38,162 nucleotides of DNA from Clostridiaceae bacterium (GTDB lineage: Bacteria; Bacillota; Clostridia; Oscillospirales; Acutalibacteraceae): NCBI GenBank assembly GCA_016290665.1, contig JAEEUW010000011.1:1-38162 (forward strand). Direction: 5' to 3'. Made by a program: the position numbers and the translations under genes. Shown here piece after piece: positions 28,955-38,006 of this stretch. The first letter of the stretch is position 1; each line of letters begins with the position of its first letter. The notes beneath the pieces were generated by a model that did not search any database, was not told the DNA's origin, and worked only from the letters and a program-made list of their open reading frames with translations.

Positions 28955-30832
28955 ATGAAAAAGCTTGCATTTTTGGGGCTGACGCTTTTGCTGCTCTTTG
29001 TCTGCGCCGTGTGCGCCTGCGCGCAGGACGGCGACGTCCGCATTGTTGATCACGTCGTCTATCAACTGGAGACCGCGGACGGGGAATCGTCCTGGACGGT
29101 CGTTTCGCTGTTCGACAGCAAAAAAGCAAAGCAGACCGTCAAGGAAATCACCATTCGCGAGGAGATCGACGGCATCCCCGTTTACGCGATCAAACCAACC
29201 GCATCCTGGGACGAGGGCCCGGACGGCGAACTGATCTGGGACCCGGCCGCCCCGGACTATTTCGTCAGCGCGGACGACGCGGCCTGCGAATCGATCACGA
29301 TCCCGCCTTCCGTCAAGACGATCGGCGCCTTTTCGTTTCCGTGCATGACGCGGCTGCAGAGCGTTCTGCTGCCGGACAGCGTGGAAGAGATCGGCGCTTA
29401 TGCTTTCTACTATTGTACCGCGCTGCGGGAGATCAGGCTGCCGGCTTCGCTGCGCACCATCGGCCGCAACGCGTTCAACCGGTGCGCCGCGCTGGAAGCG
29501 GTCCGGATTCCGGACGGAGTAACGACGCTGGGGTCGAGCTCGTTCGCCATGTGCGGACAGCTTTCCGACGTGCAGCTCGGCGCGGGGCTCAAAACGATCG
29601 GCGACAACGCCTTTGGCGCCTGCGCAAAGCTGACCGCTGTCGCGTTCCCGGCGTCGCTGGAAGCGATCGAGCGAAACGCGTTCTATGACACCGCCCTGAC
29701 GGAGGTCACGATTCCCGCCGTCTGCAAGTCGTTCTCGTTCGAAAGCCTGCCGCTGCTGCGGCGCGTCGTGATCGAGGACAGAACGGCCACGCTGACCCTG
29801 CCGCCCTTTGCCTTTGCAAACTGCCGCAGCCTGCAGGAAGTGACGCTGCCGAAAAGCGGACGTGTCAAGGTCGGCTACTACGCGTTCAGCAACTGCAAAA
29901 AGCTGAAAACCGTTGATAACGCTGCTTCCATCGCTTCCATCGGCAGTGCGGCGTTCCAGCACTGCAAGTCGCTTGCCGCCGTTTCGTTTTCAGACAACCT
30001 GAAAAAGATCGACCGCGCCGCGTTCCGCGGCTGCAAGTCGCTGCAGAAACTTTTCCTGCCGCAAAGTCTGCGCCGCATCCAAAGCAGCGCCTTTGCGAAC
30101 TGCACCGCGCTGGAAGCAGTACGCATGCCGGATCAGATGACCGTTCTGAAGAACGACACGTTCCGGGGCTGCAGCGCGCTGAGAAGCGTGCGGCTGAGCC
30201 GACGGCTGACCGCGCTGGAAAGCGGCGTGTTCGCCGACTGCGCCAAGCTGGAACGCATTGCTTTGCCGGACACCCTGCGCACCGTCTGCCGCGACGCCTT
30301 TTTGAACACGGCGATCGTGGAACTGACCGTTCCGGCGGCTTGCGGCACCTTCTGGTTCAGCGGCATGGCCAAGCTGAAGCAGGTCACGCTGGAGGATCGG
30401 ACGGGCAAGCTCACCATTCCGGGCAGCTGCTTTTCGGGCCTTAGGACTCTGGAGCAGGTCACGCTGCCTAAAAGCGCAAAGGTCACCATCGGTTCCAGGG
30501 CGTTCGCGCGCTGCGTGCGTCTGACGAAGATCCAAAACAGCGGCGCCATCGTGAGCGTCCGTCCGAAAGCGTTCTACGGCTGCAAGGCCCTGCCGGCGCT
30601 GACGCTTTCCGGTCGGCTTCGCCGACTGGACGGCAGCGCGCTGCTTCACTGTAAAGGCCTTTTGAAGCTGCGCTTCACCGGCACGTCCGCCGCCTTCCTT
30701 TCCGCAGACAGCGCTTTCCTGCAGACCCTGCCGGAAAGCTGCAGAATCTATGTTTGCACGAACGGCATGAAGCAGGCCTTTTTGGACAAAGGCTGCACCA
30801 ACAAGGTTATCGTCAAGCACGACCTTGCGTGA
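28955..30832 (+). CDS. Secreted BspA-type leucine-rich repeat protein (LRR_5), copy 1
   Basis: The 625-residue product has a signal peptide (about 1-22), an N-terminal cap with DHVVYQLE and an EIDGIPVYAI strand, more than a dozen BspA-type repeats of about 23 residues (pattern FxxCxxLxxVxLPxxLxxI), and a C-terminal module ending MKQAFLDKGCTNKVIV. BspA-like proteins are surface or released proteins that bind host or bacterial partners; ligand unknown here. Two halves match at a fixed offset of 206 residues. No LPXTG, S-layer or choline-binding anchor is seen. The start at 28955 follows GGAGG. No convincing promoter was found. Confidence 0.9.
   Translation: MKKLAFLGLTLLLLFVCAVCACAQDGDVRIVDHVVYQLETADGESSWTVVSLFDSKKAKQTVKEITIREEIDGIPVYAIKPTASWDEGPDGELIWDPAAPDYFVSADDAACESITIPPSVKTIGAFSFPCMTRLQSVLLPDSVEEIGAYAFYYCTALREIRLPASLRTIGRNAFNRCAALEAVRIPDGVTTLGSSSFAMCGQLSDVQLGAGLKTIGDNAFGACAKLTAVAFPASLEAIERNAFYDTALTEVTIPAVCKSFSFESLPLLRRVVIEDRTATLTLPPFAFANCRSLQEVTLPKSGRVKVGYYAFSNCKKLKTVDNAASIASIGSAAFQHCKSLAAVSFSDNLKKIDRAAFRGCKSLQKLFLPQSLRRIQSSAFANCTALEAVRMPDQMTVLKNDTFRGCSALRSVRLSRRLTALESGVFADCAKLERIALPDTLRTVCRDAFLNTAIVELTVPAACGTFWFSGMAKLKQVTLEDRTGKLTIPGSCFSGLRTLEQVTLPKSAKVTIGSRAFARCVRLTKIQNSGAIVSVRPKAFYGCKALPALTLSGRLRRLDGSALLHCKGLLKLRFTGTSAAFLSADSAFLQTLPESCRIYVCTNGMKQAFLDKGCTNKVIVKHDLA
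29348..30583 (+). repeat. 618-bp in-frame tandem duplication inside LRR copy 1
   Basis: Sequence around 29492 (CTGGAAGC...) recurs at 30110, and the EDRT segment around 29774 recurs at 30392; both offsets are exactly 618 bp (206 codons). The order of short features (TALEAVR, a TPA strand, EDRT, VTLPKS) is the same in both halves. Outer limits are approximate. Confidence 0.8.
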
Positions 30833-30893
30833 CACTTTTGCACGGTTTGCTCCGCTTTTGTTTGAAATACCGACTGATGGGAGGATCAATCAA

Positions 30894-32141
30894 ATGAAAA
30901 AGGTTTTATTCCTGTTTTTGGCGCTTTTGCTGCTCTTTGTCTGCGCCGTGTGCGTGTGTGCGGCGCCTGCCGACCGTCCCTATCAGGAGGACGAAGGCAC
31001 GCGCATCGTCGACGGCGTGGTATATCAGATGAACGGCCCCGCTGAGTGGATGGTAGCGGATTACTTCGCCACGAACGAGATCGCCGAAACCGCAACCGCG
31101 ATCCATATCGTGCCGGAGATCGACGGCAAGCCCGTCACGTCCATTCTGGGCTTCGCCGGCGGCCTGTGGTATAAGAACGGCACCTACCGCAACGTGACGG
31201 AGATCACACTGCCGGACACACTGCGCTGTCTTGGCTACGCCTGCTTTTCCGCGCTGGACGGCGTCAAAACGTTAGTCATCCCGGCATCGGTCAGAAACTT
31301 CGGCTTTGAGGAAGATCAGCCGCCGTTCTGGAAAATGGACAGTCTGGAGACCGTCCGTATTCTTGCACCGATCAACACAATAGGCGAACGCTGGTTTGAA
31401 GGCTGCAAATCGCTGAAAAAAGTAACCTGGAAAGGAAAGCTGACCGGCATCCACCAGAACGCATTCAAGGACTGCAAGAATCTGCGCTCCTTCAAGGTAC
31501 CCGACACGGTGAAGACCATCGGCGGCGACGCGTTCAAAAACAGCGGCCTTGTCAGCGTAAAGCTCCCGGCGGACATCTCATTTTACGGTCACGAGCAAAG
31601 CCGCGGCAGCATCTTTGCCGGGTGCACGCAGCTGAAAAAAGTCGTGTTCACCGAACCCGCGCCGAAAGAGCTGACGCTTCCCGAAAACATGTTTGACGGC
31701 TGCACGTCGCTGACAAGCGTGACCCTGCCCGACACGGTGAAACGCGTTGACCTGGAATGGCGAACGTTCCACAACTGCACGGCGCTCAAAAAGCTGTCTT
31801 TTGACAGCCGCATCTACTGGATGTCCGACGAAAGTTTTCGCGGCTGTGCATCGCTCGCAAGCTTCACCATCGGCAAAAAGCACAGCTACCACATGACCGT
31901 CGGCGACCACCGGGTCATCAAGGTGACGCGCCAGATCCCGCCCACGACCTTCAAGGGCTGCAAGGCGCTCAAAAAGCTGCGCGTGCTCACCACCGACCCC
32001 TCTTTCCTCTGGGTCGACCACCGGTTTATTTACACGCTGCCGAAGGACTGCAGAATCTATGTCCGGACGGCGGATATGAAGCAGGCCTTTCTTGATAAAG
32101 GCTGCACCAACAAGGTGATTGTGAAGGCCGATCTCAAATAG
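30894..32141 (+). CDS. Secreted BspA-type leucine-rich repeat protein, copy 2
   Basis: The 415-residue product has a signal peptide nearly identical to copy 1 (LLLLFVCAVC segment), the same cap (IVDGVVYQM, EIDGKPVTSI), about seven to nine LRR_5 units and the same C-terminal module (YVRTADMKQAFLDKGCTNK). It lies 61 bp after copy 1 with no terminator between them, so they may share a message. GGGAGGA precedes the ATG at 30894; the frame open from 30825 has no ribosome site. Confidence 0.9.
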   Translation: MKKVLFLFLALLLLFVCAVCVCAAPADRPYQEDEGTRIVDGVVYQMNGPAEWMVADYFATNEIAETATAIHIVPEIDGKPVTSILGFAGGLWYKNGTYRNVTEITLPDTLRCLGYACFSALDGVKTLVIPASVRNFGFEEDQPPFWKMDSLETVRILAPINTIGERWFEGCKSLKKVTWKGKLTGIHQNAFKDCKNLRSFKVPDTVKTIGGDAFKNSGLVSVKLPADISFYGHEQSRGSIFAGCTQLKKVVFTEPAPKELTLPENMFDGCTSLTSVTLPDTVKRVDLEWRTFHNCTALKKLSFDSRIYWMSDESFRGCASLASFTIGKKHSYHMTVGDHRVIKVTRQIPPTTFKGCKALKKLRVLTTDPSFLWVDHRFIYTLPKDCRIYVRTADMKQAFLDKGCTNKVIVKADLK

Positions 32142-32162
32142 TTGCCCGCCTCTCTTTCCCTT

Positions 32163-32201
32163 GCCCGCTGTCGCTGATACGACAGACGGCAGCGGGCTTT
32201 T
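32163..32201 (+). terminator. Terminator after LRR copy 2
   Basis: GCCCGCTG (32163-32170) pairs with CAGCGGGC (32190-32197), with an inner TGTCG/CGACA stem, followed by four Ts. The T run is short, so partial readthrough to copy 3 is possible. Confidence 0.65.
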
Positions 32202-32241
32202 GAAAAAACCGAGCTTCGAAAAAACGAAAGGAGCAGTTCCC

Positions 32242-33666
32242 ATGAAAAAGCTTTCTGTTTTCCTGTTTACTCTGGCAGCCCTTTTTCTGTGCGGCTTTTC
32301 TGTCAGCGCGGCAAAAGCCGACAAGACCAACGTCAAGGTGATCGACCACGTTGTATACAAGTATTGTTCCAGCTACAACAATGAATGGCCCGCCTTTTAC
32401 GCCGTCACCGACTTTTTCGACACCGCCGAGGCGGCAAAAAACAACACGAAGACGACCATCAAGATCCGTGAGAGCATCGGCGGCGTCCCCGTCACGGCAA
32501 TCGAGACCGGCGGTTATAACATTGACGCGGACGCATACTATTCCAGCCACCGCACCAGCAACGCCGTACGCAAAATTGTTTTACCGGATTCCATCACTTA
32601 TATCACTGCCAGTGCCTTTTCCGATTTCAGCCGACTCAAAACGGTCCGGTTCCCCGACGGCGTTACCGGAATTCCAGATTATGCGTTCCGCAACTGTACG
32701 TCGCTCAAAAAAGTGGAAATGAAGACGCTGACGGAGATCGGCAACGGCGCTTTTGAAAACTGCCGTCTGCTTACTTCGTTTCAGTTCCCCGATACGCTGA
32801 AAACAATCGGTGCGCACGCGTTCGCCAACACCGGCCTGCGGAAAGTGTCGCTGCCCTGCGCCGGCTTCGGCGGCTGGGGCGCGTTTGAAAACTGCGGCAG
32901 TCTTGTCAAGGTGACCTTCCGCGACGCCGCAGAGACCGGCGACGATACCCCGCTCGTGGTTGCAGACGGCATGTTTCAGGACTGCGATTACCTGAAAGCC
33001 GTCGTTTTCCCCAAAAAGACAAGCGGCATCTGGATCGAAAACGCGGCGTTCCATCATTGCGACAACCTGACCAGGGTCAAGAACACCACCAAAATCGTCT
33101 CCATTGACTCCGCCGCATTCGGCTATTGCTGGGCGCTGCAAAAGTTCGTGATTTCCGCGGGGATTCAGTATGTGCACCCGTATGCGTTCCTCGCGTCGGT
33201 CAACCTGAAAACGGTCTTTCTCAACAGCACCGATCCGACGCTGCTGCAGCGCAGTCTGGAACAGTTCCGATATTTCGCGCTGCAGGACGGCAACTTCCTG
33301 TATTTCCTGCGCAACGACTGCATGGTCTACGTCAAAACGCCGCAGATGAAGCAGATGGTGCAGACCGAGGGCCTGCACAGCCGGGTCGCCGTGCGCGTTG
33401 CGGTTGCAGCGCCGAACACGCTGACCGCAGCCAAAAACGGCGACGCGCTGGTCCTGCAATGGGACGAAGTGCCGGACGCCGACGGCTACGGCGTGTTCCG
33501 CTTTGACAGCGAAGCAAACGAATACGTCCCGGTCGACGCGGCCGTTGACGGTCTGACCTGCACCGTTCCGGACGCACCCCAGGGCGCGCAGTATGTTGTC
33601 CGCGCCTGCCGCGTGATTGACGGCGACGTTTCCTGGAGCGCCGACAGTCCCGCTGCCGCGGCATAA
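32242..33666 (+). CDS. Secreted LRR_5 protein with C-terminal fibronectin type III domain, copy 3
   Basis: The 474-residue product has a signal peptide (1-22, ending VSA), the shared cap (VIDHVVYKY, IGGVPVTAIE), about seven LRR_5 units and a diverged form of the common C-terminal module (CMVYVKTPQMKQ). It then adds a fibronectin type III-like domain (about 394-474: LVLQWDEVPDADGYGVFR and YVVRACRV), absent from the other two. AAAGGAG precedes the ATG at 32242. It is a paralogue that has gained a binding or spacer domain. Confidence 0.9.
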   Translation: MKKLSVFLFTLAALFLCGFSVSAAKADKTNVKVIDHVVYKYCSSYNNEWPAFYAVTDFFDTAEAAKNNTKTTIKIRESIGGVPVTAIETGGYNIDADAYYSSHRTSNAVRKIVLPDSITYITASAFSDFSRLKTVRFPDGVTGIPDYAFRNCTSLKKVEMKTLTEIGNGAFENCRLLTSFQFPDTLKTIGAHAFANTGLRKVSLPCAGFGGWGAFENCGSLVKVTFRDAAETGDDTPLVVADGMFQDCDYLKAVVFPKKTSGIWIENAAFHHCDNLTRVKNTTKIVSIDSAAFGYCWALQKFVISAGIQYVHPYAFLASVNLKTVFLNSTDPTLLQRSLEQFRYFALQDGNFLYFLRNDCMVYVKTPQMKQMVQTEGLHSRVAVRVAVAAPNTLTAAKNGDALVLQWDEVPDADGYGVFRFDSEANEYVPVDAAVDGLTCTVPDAPQGAQYVVRACRVIDGDVSWSADSPAAAA

Positions 33667-33698
33667 CCCTCCGCCCCTCCTTTCTCTTTCCCCCATAC

Positions 33699-33737
33699 AG
33701 ACAGCCCTTGCCGATGCCGGCGGGGCTGTCTCTTTTT
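33699..33737 (+). terminator. Intrinsic terminator of the LRR cluster
   Basis: AGACAGCCC (33699-33707) pairs with GGGCTGTCT (33723-33731), followed by CTTTTT. It lies 32 bp after the last LRR gene. Confidence 0.85.
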
Positions 33738-33783
33738 CGCAAGGGTGCACAAATTCGCCCGTGTTTTTTCGTTTCTTCCGCCG

Positions 33784-33813
33784 TTGACAACCGGCCGCCG
33801 CGCGTTGTAAAAT
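33784..33813 (+). promoter_or_regulatory. Promoter of the alpha-galactosidase operon
   Basis: Exact TTGACA (33784-33789), 18-bp spacer, TAAAAT (33808-33813), about 43 bp before the start codon. No clear operator palindrome or cre-like site was seen next to it. Confidence 0.75.
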
Positions 33814-33855
33814 AGTTGTGTATTGGCTGATACCATATATAAAGGAGAAAGAGCT

Positions 33856-36204
33856 ATGATTTATTGCAACAAAGACAACGTGTTCCATCTGCAGACCAAG
33901 GACACCAGCTACATCCTGCGCGCGCTGCCGTCGGGCCAGCTGGAAAGCATGTATTACGGCAAGCGCATCCGCAACCGCGACGACTTCACCTTCCTTTATG
34001 ACAAGCACGAGTGCGGCTACAGCAACGCGTCGCCCCGTTCGCAGAAGGACACCTCCCTGTCGCTGGACCACATCGCGCTGGAATATTCCGCCTACGGCAA
34101 GGGCGATTACCGCCTGCCCGCCATGGACGTGCTGGCCGCGGACGACAACTTCACCACCGATTTTCTGTTTTCGACCGCCACGGTCAGCGACTATAAGCCC
34201 GAGCTGCACGGCCTGCCCTCCTCCTACGGCGAAAGCAAAACGCTCACCGTGGTGCTGGAAGACAAGATCCTCGGCGCAGAGCTGCAGCTGTTCTATACGG
34301 TGTTTGAAGACTGCAACGTCATCACGCGCGCCACGCGCCTTTTGAACAAGAGCAAGCATCCGATCCATATCAAGGAACTGATGAGCATGCAGCTCGATCT
34401 GCAGCGCGGCGACTACACCATGCTGACCTTTGACGGCGCGTGGATCCGCGAGCGCTATAAGCACGAGCACAAGCTTTTGCCCGGCGTCACCTCGTTCGGT
34501 TCGATCTCGGGCGCGAGCTCCAACCGCCACAACCCGTTCTTTGCAATCAAGGTCGGTTCCTGCGACGAGCTGCAGGGCGAATGCTACGGCTTCAACCTCG
34601 TCTATTCCGGCAACCACATTGCCCGCGCCGAGGTTTCGACCCACGGCCTGGTGCGCATCCAGAACGGCATCAACCCGTTCGAGTTCGACTGGCTGCTGGA
34701 GCCCGACAAGAGCTTCGACACGCCCGAAAGCGTGCTCACCTTCTCCGACAAGGGCCTCAACGGCATGAGCCAGAATATGCACCTGTTTGTGAAAGAGCAC
34801 ATCGTGCGCGGCTTCTGGAAGAACAAGGAGCGTCCGATCCTCGTGAACAACTGGGAAGCGACCTATTTCAACTTCAACGAAAAGAAGATCCTCGGCATTG
34901 CGCAGGCCGCCAAGGACCTCGGCGCGGAGCTGTTCGTGCTGGACGACGGCTGGTTCGGCAAGCGCAACAACGACAAGTGCTCGCTGGGCGACTGGGTCGT
35001 GAACAAAAAGAAGCTGCCCTCCGGCATCGACGGTCTGGCGAAGAAGATCAACGCCATGGGGCTGAAGTTCGGCCTTTGGGTGGAGCCGGAGATGGTCTCG
35101 CCCGACAGCGACCTGTATCGCGCCCATCCCAACTGGGCGATCAAGACCGACACCTATGAGCCCACGCAGGGCCGCAACCAGCTGGTGCTGGACCTGACGA
35201 ATCCCGACGTGGTGGAATACATCATCAACACCATGACCGACGTGTTCCGCTACGGCCATATCGAATACATCAAATGGGACTACAACCGTCAGCTGTCCGA
35301 CGTCTTTTCGCACCGCAAGGACGCCCGCAGCGGCGAATTCTTCCACCGCTTCATCCTCGGCCTTTATGAGATCTGGGGCGCGCTGACCGAAAAGTTCCCC
35401 GAAATTCTGTTCGAATCCTGCTCCTCGGGCGGCAACCGCTTCGACCTCGGTTCGTTCTGCTATATTCCGCAGTGCTGGACGAGCGACGACACCGACCCGC
35501 TCGAGCGCATCTACATCCAGTCGGGCACGTCCTACGGCTATCCGCAGTCGGTCATGACGATGCACGTGGCCTGCACGCCGTCGTTCGCCTGCCTCCGGCA
35601 GTCGGGCATCGAGCACCGCTTCAACGTGTCGGCCTTCGGTCTTTTGGGCTACGAGCTGGACGTGACCACGCTTTCGAAGTTCGACAAAGCGGCGGTCAAA
35701 AAGCAGATCGAATTCTATAAGCAGCACAGAAAGCTGCTGCAGTTCGGCGAATTCAGCCGCATCGGAGATTTCTTCACCGACAACATCTGCAAGTGGCAGA
35801 TCACTGCGCCCGACAAGACCGAGAGCATGATGGGCTACTTCATCAACCGCACGATTCCCAACTGGGGCAACGACGTGATCCGCTTCACCGATCTGGACGC
35901 GGAAAAGGAATATGACATTTCCACGCGCGTGCAGCTGTTCTCGATCCGCAACATCGGCGAGATCATCAACACCCCGCTGCCCAAGAAGATCGATCTGGAA
36001 GAGAGCAAGCTCTATGACTTTTTGGCCGAGACCGTCAAGCTGCGCTGTGAAAAAGAAAACTACACCATCGGCGGCGACGCGCTGATGGCCTCCGGCTTCA
36101 AGCCGCACCAGCCGTTCGTGCTCTCCGGCTACAAGCCCGGCGTCAGCCGCATCCTGCTCGACACCGATTCCCGCATGTACTATCTGAAAGAAAAAAGCGA
36201 ATGA
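33856..36204 (+). CDS. GH36 alpha-galactosidase
   Basis: The 782-residue product has the GH36 layout: N-terminal beta-sandwich (about 1-325), TIM-barrel (about 330-640) and C-terminal beta domain. Active-site motifs are present: LDDGWFG, LWVEPEM, YIKWDYNRQ with nucleophile Asp475, SCSSGGNRFD, and WTSDDTDP where the acid/base is one of Asp544/Asp545. It removes terminal alpha-galactose (possibly alpha-GalNAc) from oligosaccharides. There is no signal peptide, so its substrate must be imported. AAAGGAG precedes the ATG at 33856. It overlaps the next gene by 4 bp. Confidence 0.95.
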   Translation: MIYCNKDNVFHLQTKDTSYILRALPSGQLESMYYGKRIRNRDDFTFLYDKHECGYSNASPRSQKDTSLSLDHIALEYSAYGKGDYRLPAMDVLAADDNFTTDFLFSTATVSDYKPELHGLPSSYGESKTLTVVLEDKILGAELQLFYTVFEDCNVITRATRLLNKSKHPIHIKELMSMQLDLQRGDYTMLTFDGAWIRERYKHEHKLLPGVTSFGSISGASSNRHNPFFAIKVGSCDELQGECYGFNLVYSGNHIARAEVSTHGLVRIQNGINPFEFDWLLEPDKSFDTPESVLTFSDKGLNGMSQNMHLFVKEHIVRGFWKNKERPILVNNWEATYFNFNEKKILGIAQAAKDLGAELFVLDDGWFGKRNNDKCSLGDWVVNKKKLPSGIDGLAKKINAMGLKFGLWVEPEMVSPDSDLYRAHPNWAIKTDTYEPTQGRNQLVLDLTNPDVVEYIINTMTDVFRYGHIEYIKWDYNRQLSDVFSHRKDARSGEFFHRFILGLYEIWGALTEKFPEILFESCSSGGNRFDLGSFCYIPQCWTSDDTDPLERIYIQSGTSYGYPQSVMTMHVACTPSFACLRQSGIEHRFNVSAFGLLGYELDVTTLSKFDKAAVKKQIEFYKQHRKLLQFGEFSRIGDFFTDNICKWQITAPDKTESMMGYFINRTIPNWGNDVIRFTDLDAEKEYDISTRVQLFSIRNIGEIINTPLPKKIDLEESKLYDFLAETVKLRCEKENYTIGGDALMASGFKPHQPFVLSGYKPGVSRILLDTDSRMYYLKEKSE

Positions 36205-36821
36205 GCACCGTTTATCGGAGTTACGCGTTTGAGACTGCGCCGATCTGGGAACACGTCCCGGTCGGCGCAATCGATCGTTTCCACTGGGAGAGCGGCGCGC
36301 CGTACCGGCCGAAGAGCTTTTTTCAGCTTTGCTTCGTCAAAGGCGAAGGCGTCCGCGCCCGCCTTTGGACCGACGAAACCGACGTCCGCGCCGTCTGCAC
36401 AGAGCGCGACGGCCCCGTCTGGGAAGACAGCTGCCTCGAATGCTTCTTCGAGCCCGCCGCCGGCAAGGGCTATCTCAACGTGGAAATGAACCCGCGGGGC
36501 GTCTTTCTGGCGCAGTGGGGCAAGGCGCGCGAAGACCGCGTCTTCACAAGGGAACTGACCGCGCTTTCGCCGGCCGTCGCCCCGCTGCCGCAGCAGGCCG
36601 GCTGGGGCGTGTCGCTGTTCGTGCCGTGCGCCCTGCTCGAAGCGCTGGGCGGCGCGCCGTTCAACGCGGCGGCGGGCGACTACCGCTTCTGCTGCTTCAA
36701 ATGCGGCGATAAAACCGCGCGCCCGCATTGGGCGTCGTTCGCCCCGATGGGCGGCAACCCGCCCGGCTTTCACGCGCCGGAGCATTTTGCAACACTGGAG
36801 ATAAGGGAGTTTCAGCCATGA
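36201..36821 (+). CDS. CBM9-like carbohydrate-binding protein
   Basis: The 206-residue product looks like the stand-alone family 9-like carbohydrate-binding group: a beta-sandwich with FFQLCFVKGEGVRARLW, the WEDSCLECFFEP segment (about 74-85), YLNVEMNPRG and WGVSLFVPCALL. There is no signal peptide. Role unknown; it may hold or sense an oligosaccharide in the cytoplasm. It is coupled by 4-bp overlaps to both the galactosidase and the kinase gene, a strong sign of joint function. Confidence 0.82.
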   Translation: MSTVYRSYAFETAPIWEHVPVGAIDRFHWESGAPYRPKSFFQLCFVKGEGVRARLWTDETDVRAVCTERDGPVWEDSCLECFFEPAAGKGYLNVEMNPRGVFLAQWGKAREDRVFTRELTALSPAVAPLPQQAGWGVSLFVPCALLEALGGAPFNAAAGDYRFCCFKCGDKTARPHWASFAPMGGNPPGFHAPEHFATLEIREFQP

Positions 36822-37936
36822 TCGCATTCCGAAAAATCATTGACGTCTGCCGCGCCTTCGGCATCGAGGGCGAGCCGGTCCGCTACAAGACCTTCACCGA
36901 CGGCCACATCAATTCCACGTTTCTGGTCGTGTTCTGCGAAGAGGGCGAGGAGCGCAAGTATCTGGTGCAGAACATCAACACCGCGGTGTTCAGGGACCCC
37001 GACGCGCTGATGCAGAACGTGGTCAACGTGACCCACTATCTGCGCAAGCGGATCCGCGAAGCCGGCGGCGACCCCGAACGCGAAACGCTGCATTTCCGCA
37101 AGACGACCGACGGGGCGCTGTGCCTGCACGACGGCGACTACTGCTGGCGCATCTACGCCTTCATCGACCGCAGCTTCACCTATGATCTGATTGAAGACAG
37201 CGCCATCTTCCGCTCGGCGGGCGAAAGCTTCGGCCGGTTCCAGCGTCTGCTCGCGAACTACCCGATCGAAAACCTCTATGAGACCATCCCCGACTTTCAC
37301 CACACGCCGAAGCGCGTGGAAGCGCTCAAGGCCGCCGCAGAGGCCGACTGCATCAACCGCGCGGCCGGCGTGCAGAAGGAGATCGGCTTTGCGCTGGCGC
37401 GCGAAAAGAACGCCGGCGAGGCGCTGCGGCTGCTGGAGGAAGGCAAGGTGCCGCTGCGCGTGACGCACAACGACACCAAGCTGAACAACATTCTCTTTGA
37501 CGAAACGACGAAGCAGGGCCTTTGCGTGATCGACCTCGACACGATCATGCCGGGGCTGAGCCTGTATGATTTCGGCGACGCGATCCGCTTCGGGGCCAAA
37601 ACGGCGCTGGAGGACGAGCCGGATCTCACAAAGGTCTCGATCTCGCTCGACCTGTTCGAAGCCTATACGGACGGATATTTGTCCGCCTGCGCCGACGCGC
37701 TGACCAAGGCGGAGGTCGACCACCTGGCCTATTCCGCGTGGCTGATGACCTATGAATGCGGCGTGCGGTTCCTCACGGACTATCTTTGCGGCGACACCTA
37801 TTTCAAGATCGATTATCCCGACCACAATCTGGTGCGCGCCCGCAACCAGTTCCGGATGGTAGAAGAGATCGAGCGCGTGCTGCCGCAGATGGAAGCCATC
37901 GTGCAGCGGATCTATAAAGAAAAAACAGCGGACTGA
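36818..37936 (+). CDS. NahK-like sugar kinase (aminoglycoside phosphotransferase fold)
   Basis: The 372-residue product has the phosphotransferase fold with FTDGHINSTF (nucleotide loop), LVQNINTAVF, the catalytic VTHNDTKLNN with Asp219 and the metal site VIDLDTIMPG near 240. It closely fits the pattern of bifidobacterial N-acetylhexosamine 1-kinase (NahK) and unnamed gut relatives, which phosphorylate GlcNAc/GalNAc or related sugars at C1. GGGAG precedes the ATG at 36818. Being coupled to the galactosidase, it likely acts on a sugar released from a galactose-capped glycan; the exact sugar is open. Confidence 0.88.
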   Translation: MIAFRKIIDVCRAFGIEGEPVRYKTFTDGHINSTFLVVFCEEGEERKYLVQNINTAVFRDPDALMQNVVNVTHYLRKRIREAGGDPERETLHFRKTTDGALCLHDGDYCWRIYAFIDRSFTYDLIEDSAIFRSAGESFGRFQRLLANYPIENLYETIPDFHHTPKRVEALKAAAEADCINRAAGVQKEIGFALAREKNAGEALRLLEEGKVPLRVTHNDTKLNNILFDETTKQGLCVIDLDTIMPGLSLYDFGDAIRFGAKTALEDEPDLTKVSISLDLFEAYTDGYLSACADALTKAEVDHLAYSAWLMTYECGVRFLTDYLCGDTYFKIDYPDHNLVRARNQFRMVEEIERVLPQMEAIVQRIYKEKTAD

Positions 37937-37940
37937 ACCC

Positions 37941-37996
37941 GTCCCCTGTTCCCTGTTCCCTGTTCCCTGTTCCCTGTTCCCTGTCCCCTGTCCCCT
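37941..37996. repeat. Heptamer tandem repeat (GTTCCCT), eight units
   Basis: Starting 4 bp after the kinase stop: GTCCCCT (37941), five copies of GTTCCCT (37948-37982), then GTCCCCT twice (37983-37996). Units with the same single change lie at both ends. This is the longest and cleanest of the four heptamer arrays. Confidence 0.92.
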
Positions 37997-38006
37997 AAAA
38001 AAAGGA

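Noticed and set aside
32581-36270. Minus-strand open frame of about 1230 codons
   Set aside because: Antisense shadow of the third LRR gene and the GH36 gene; no recognisable motifs and no ribosome site.
37941-37996. CRISPR-like array
   Set aside because: Units are 7 bp without spacers, and there are no cas genes.
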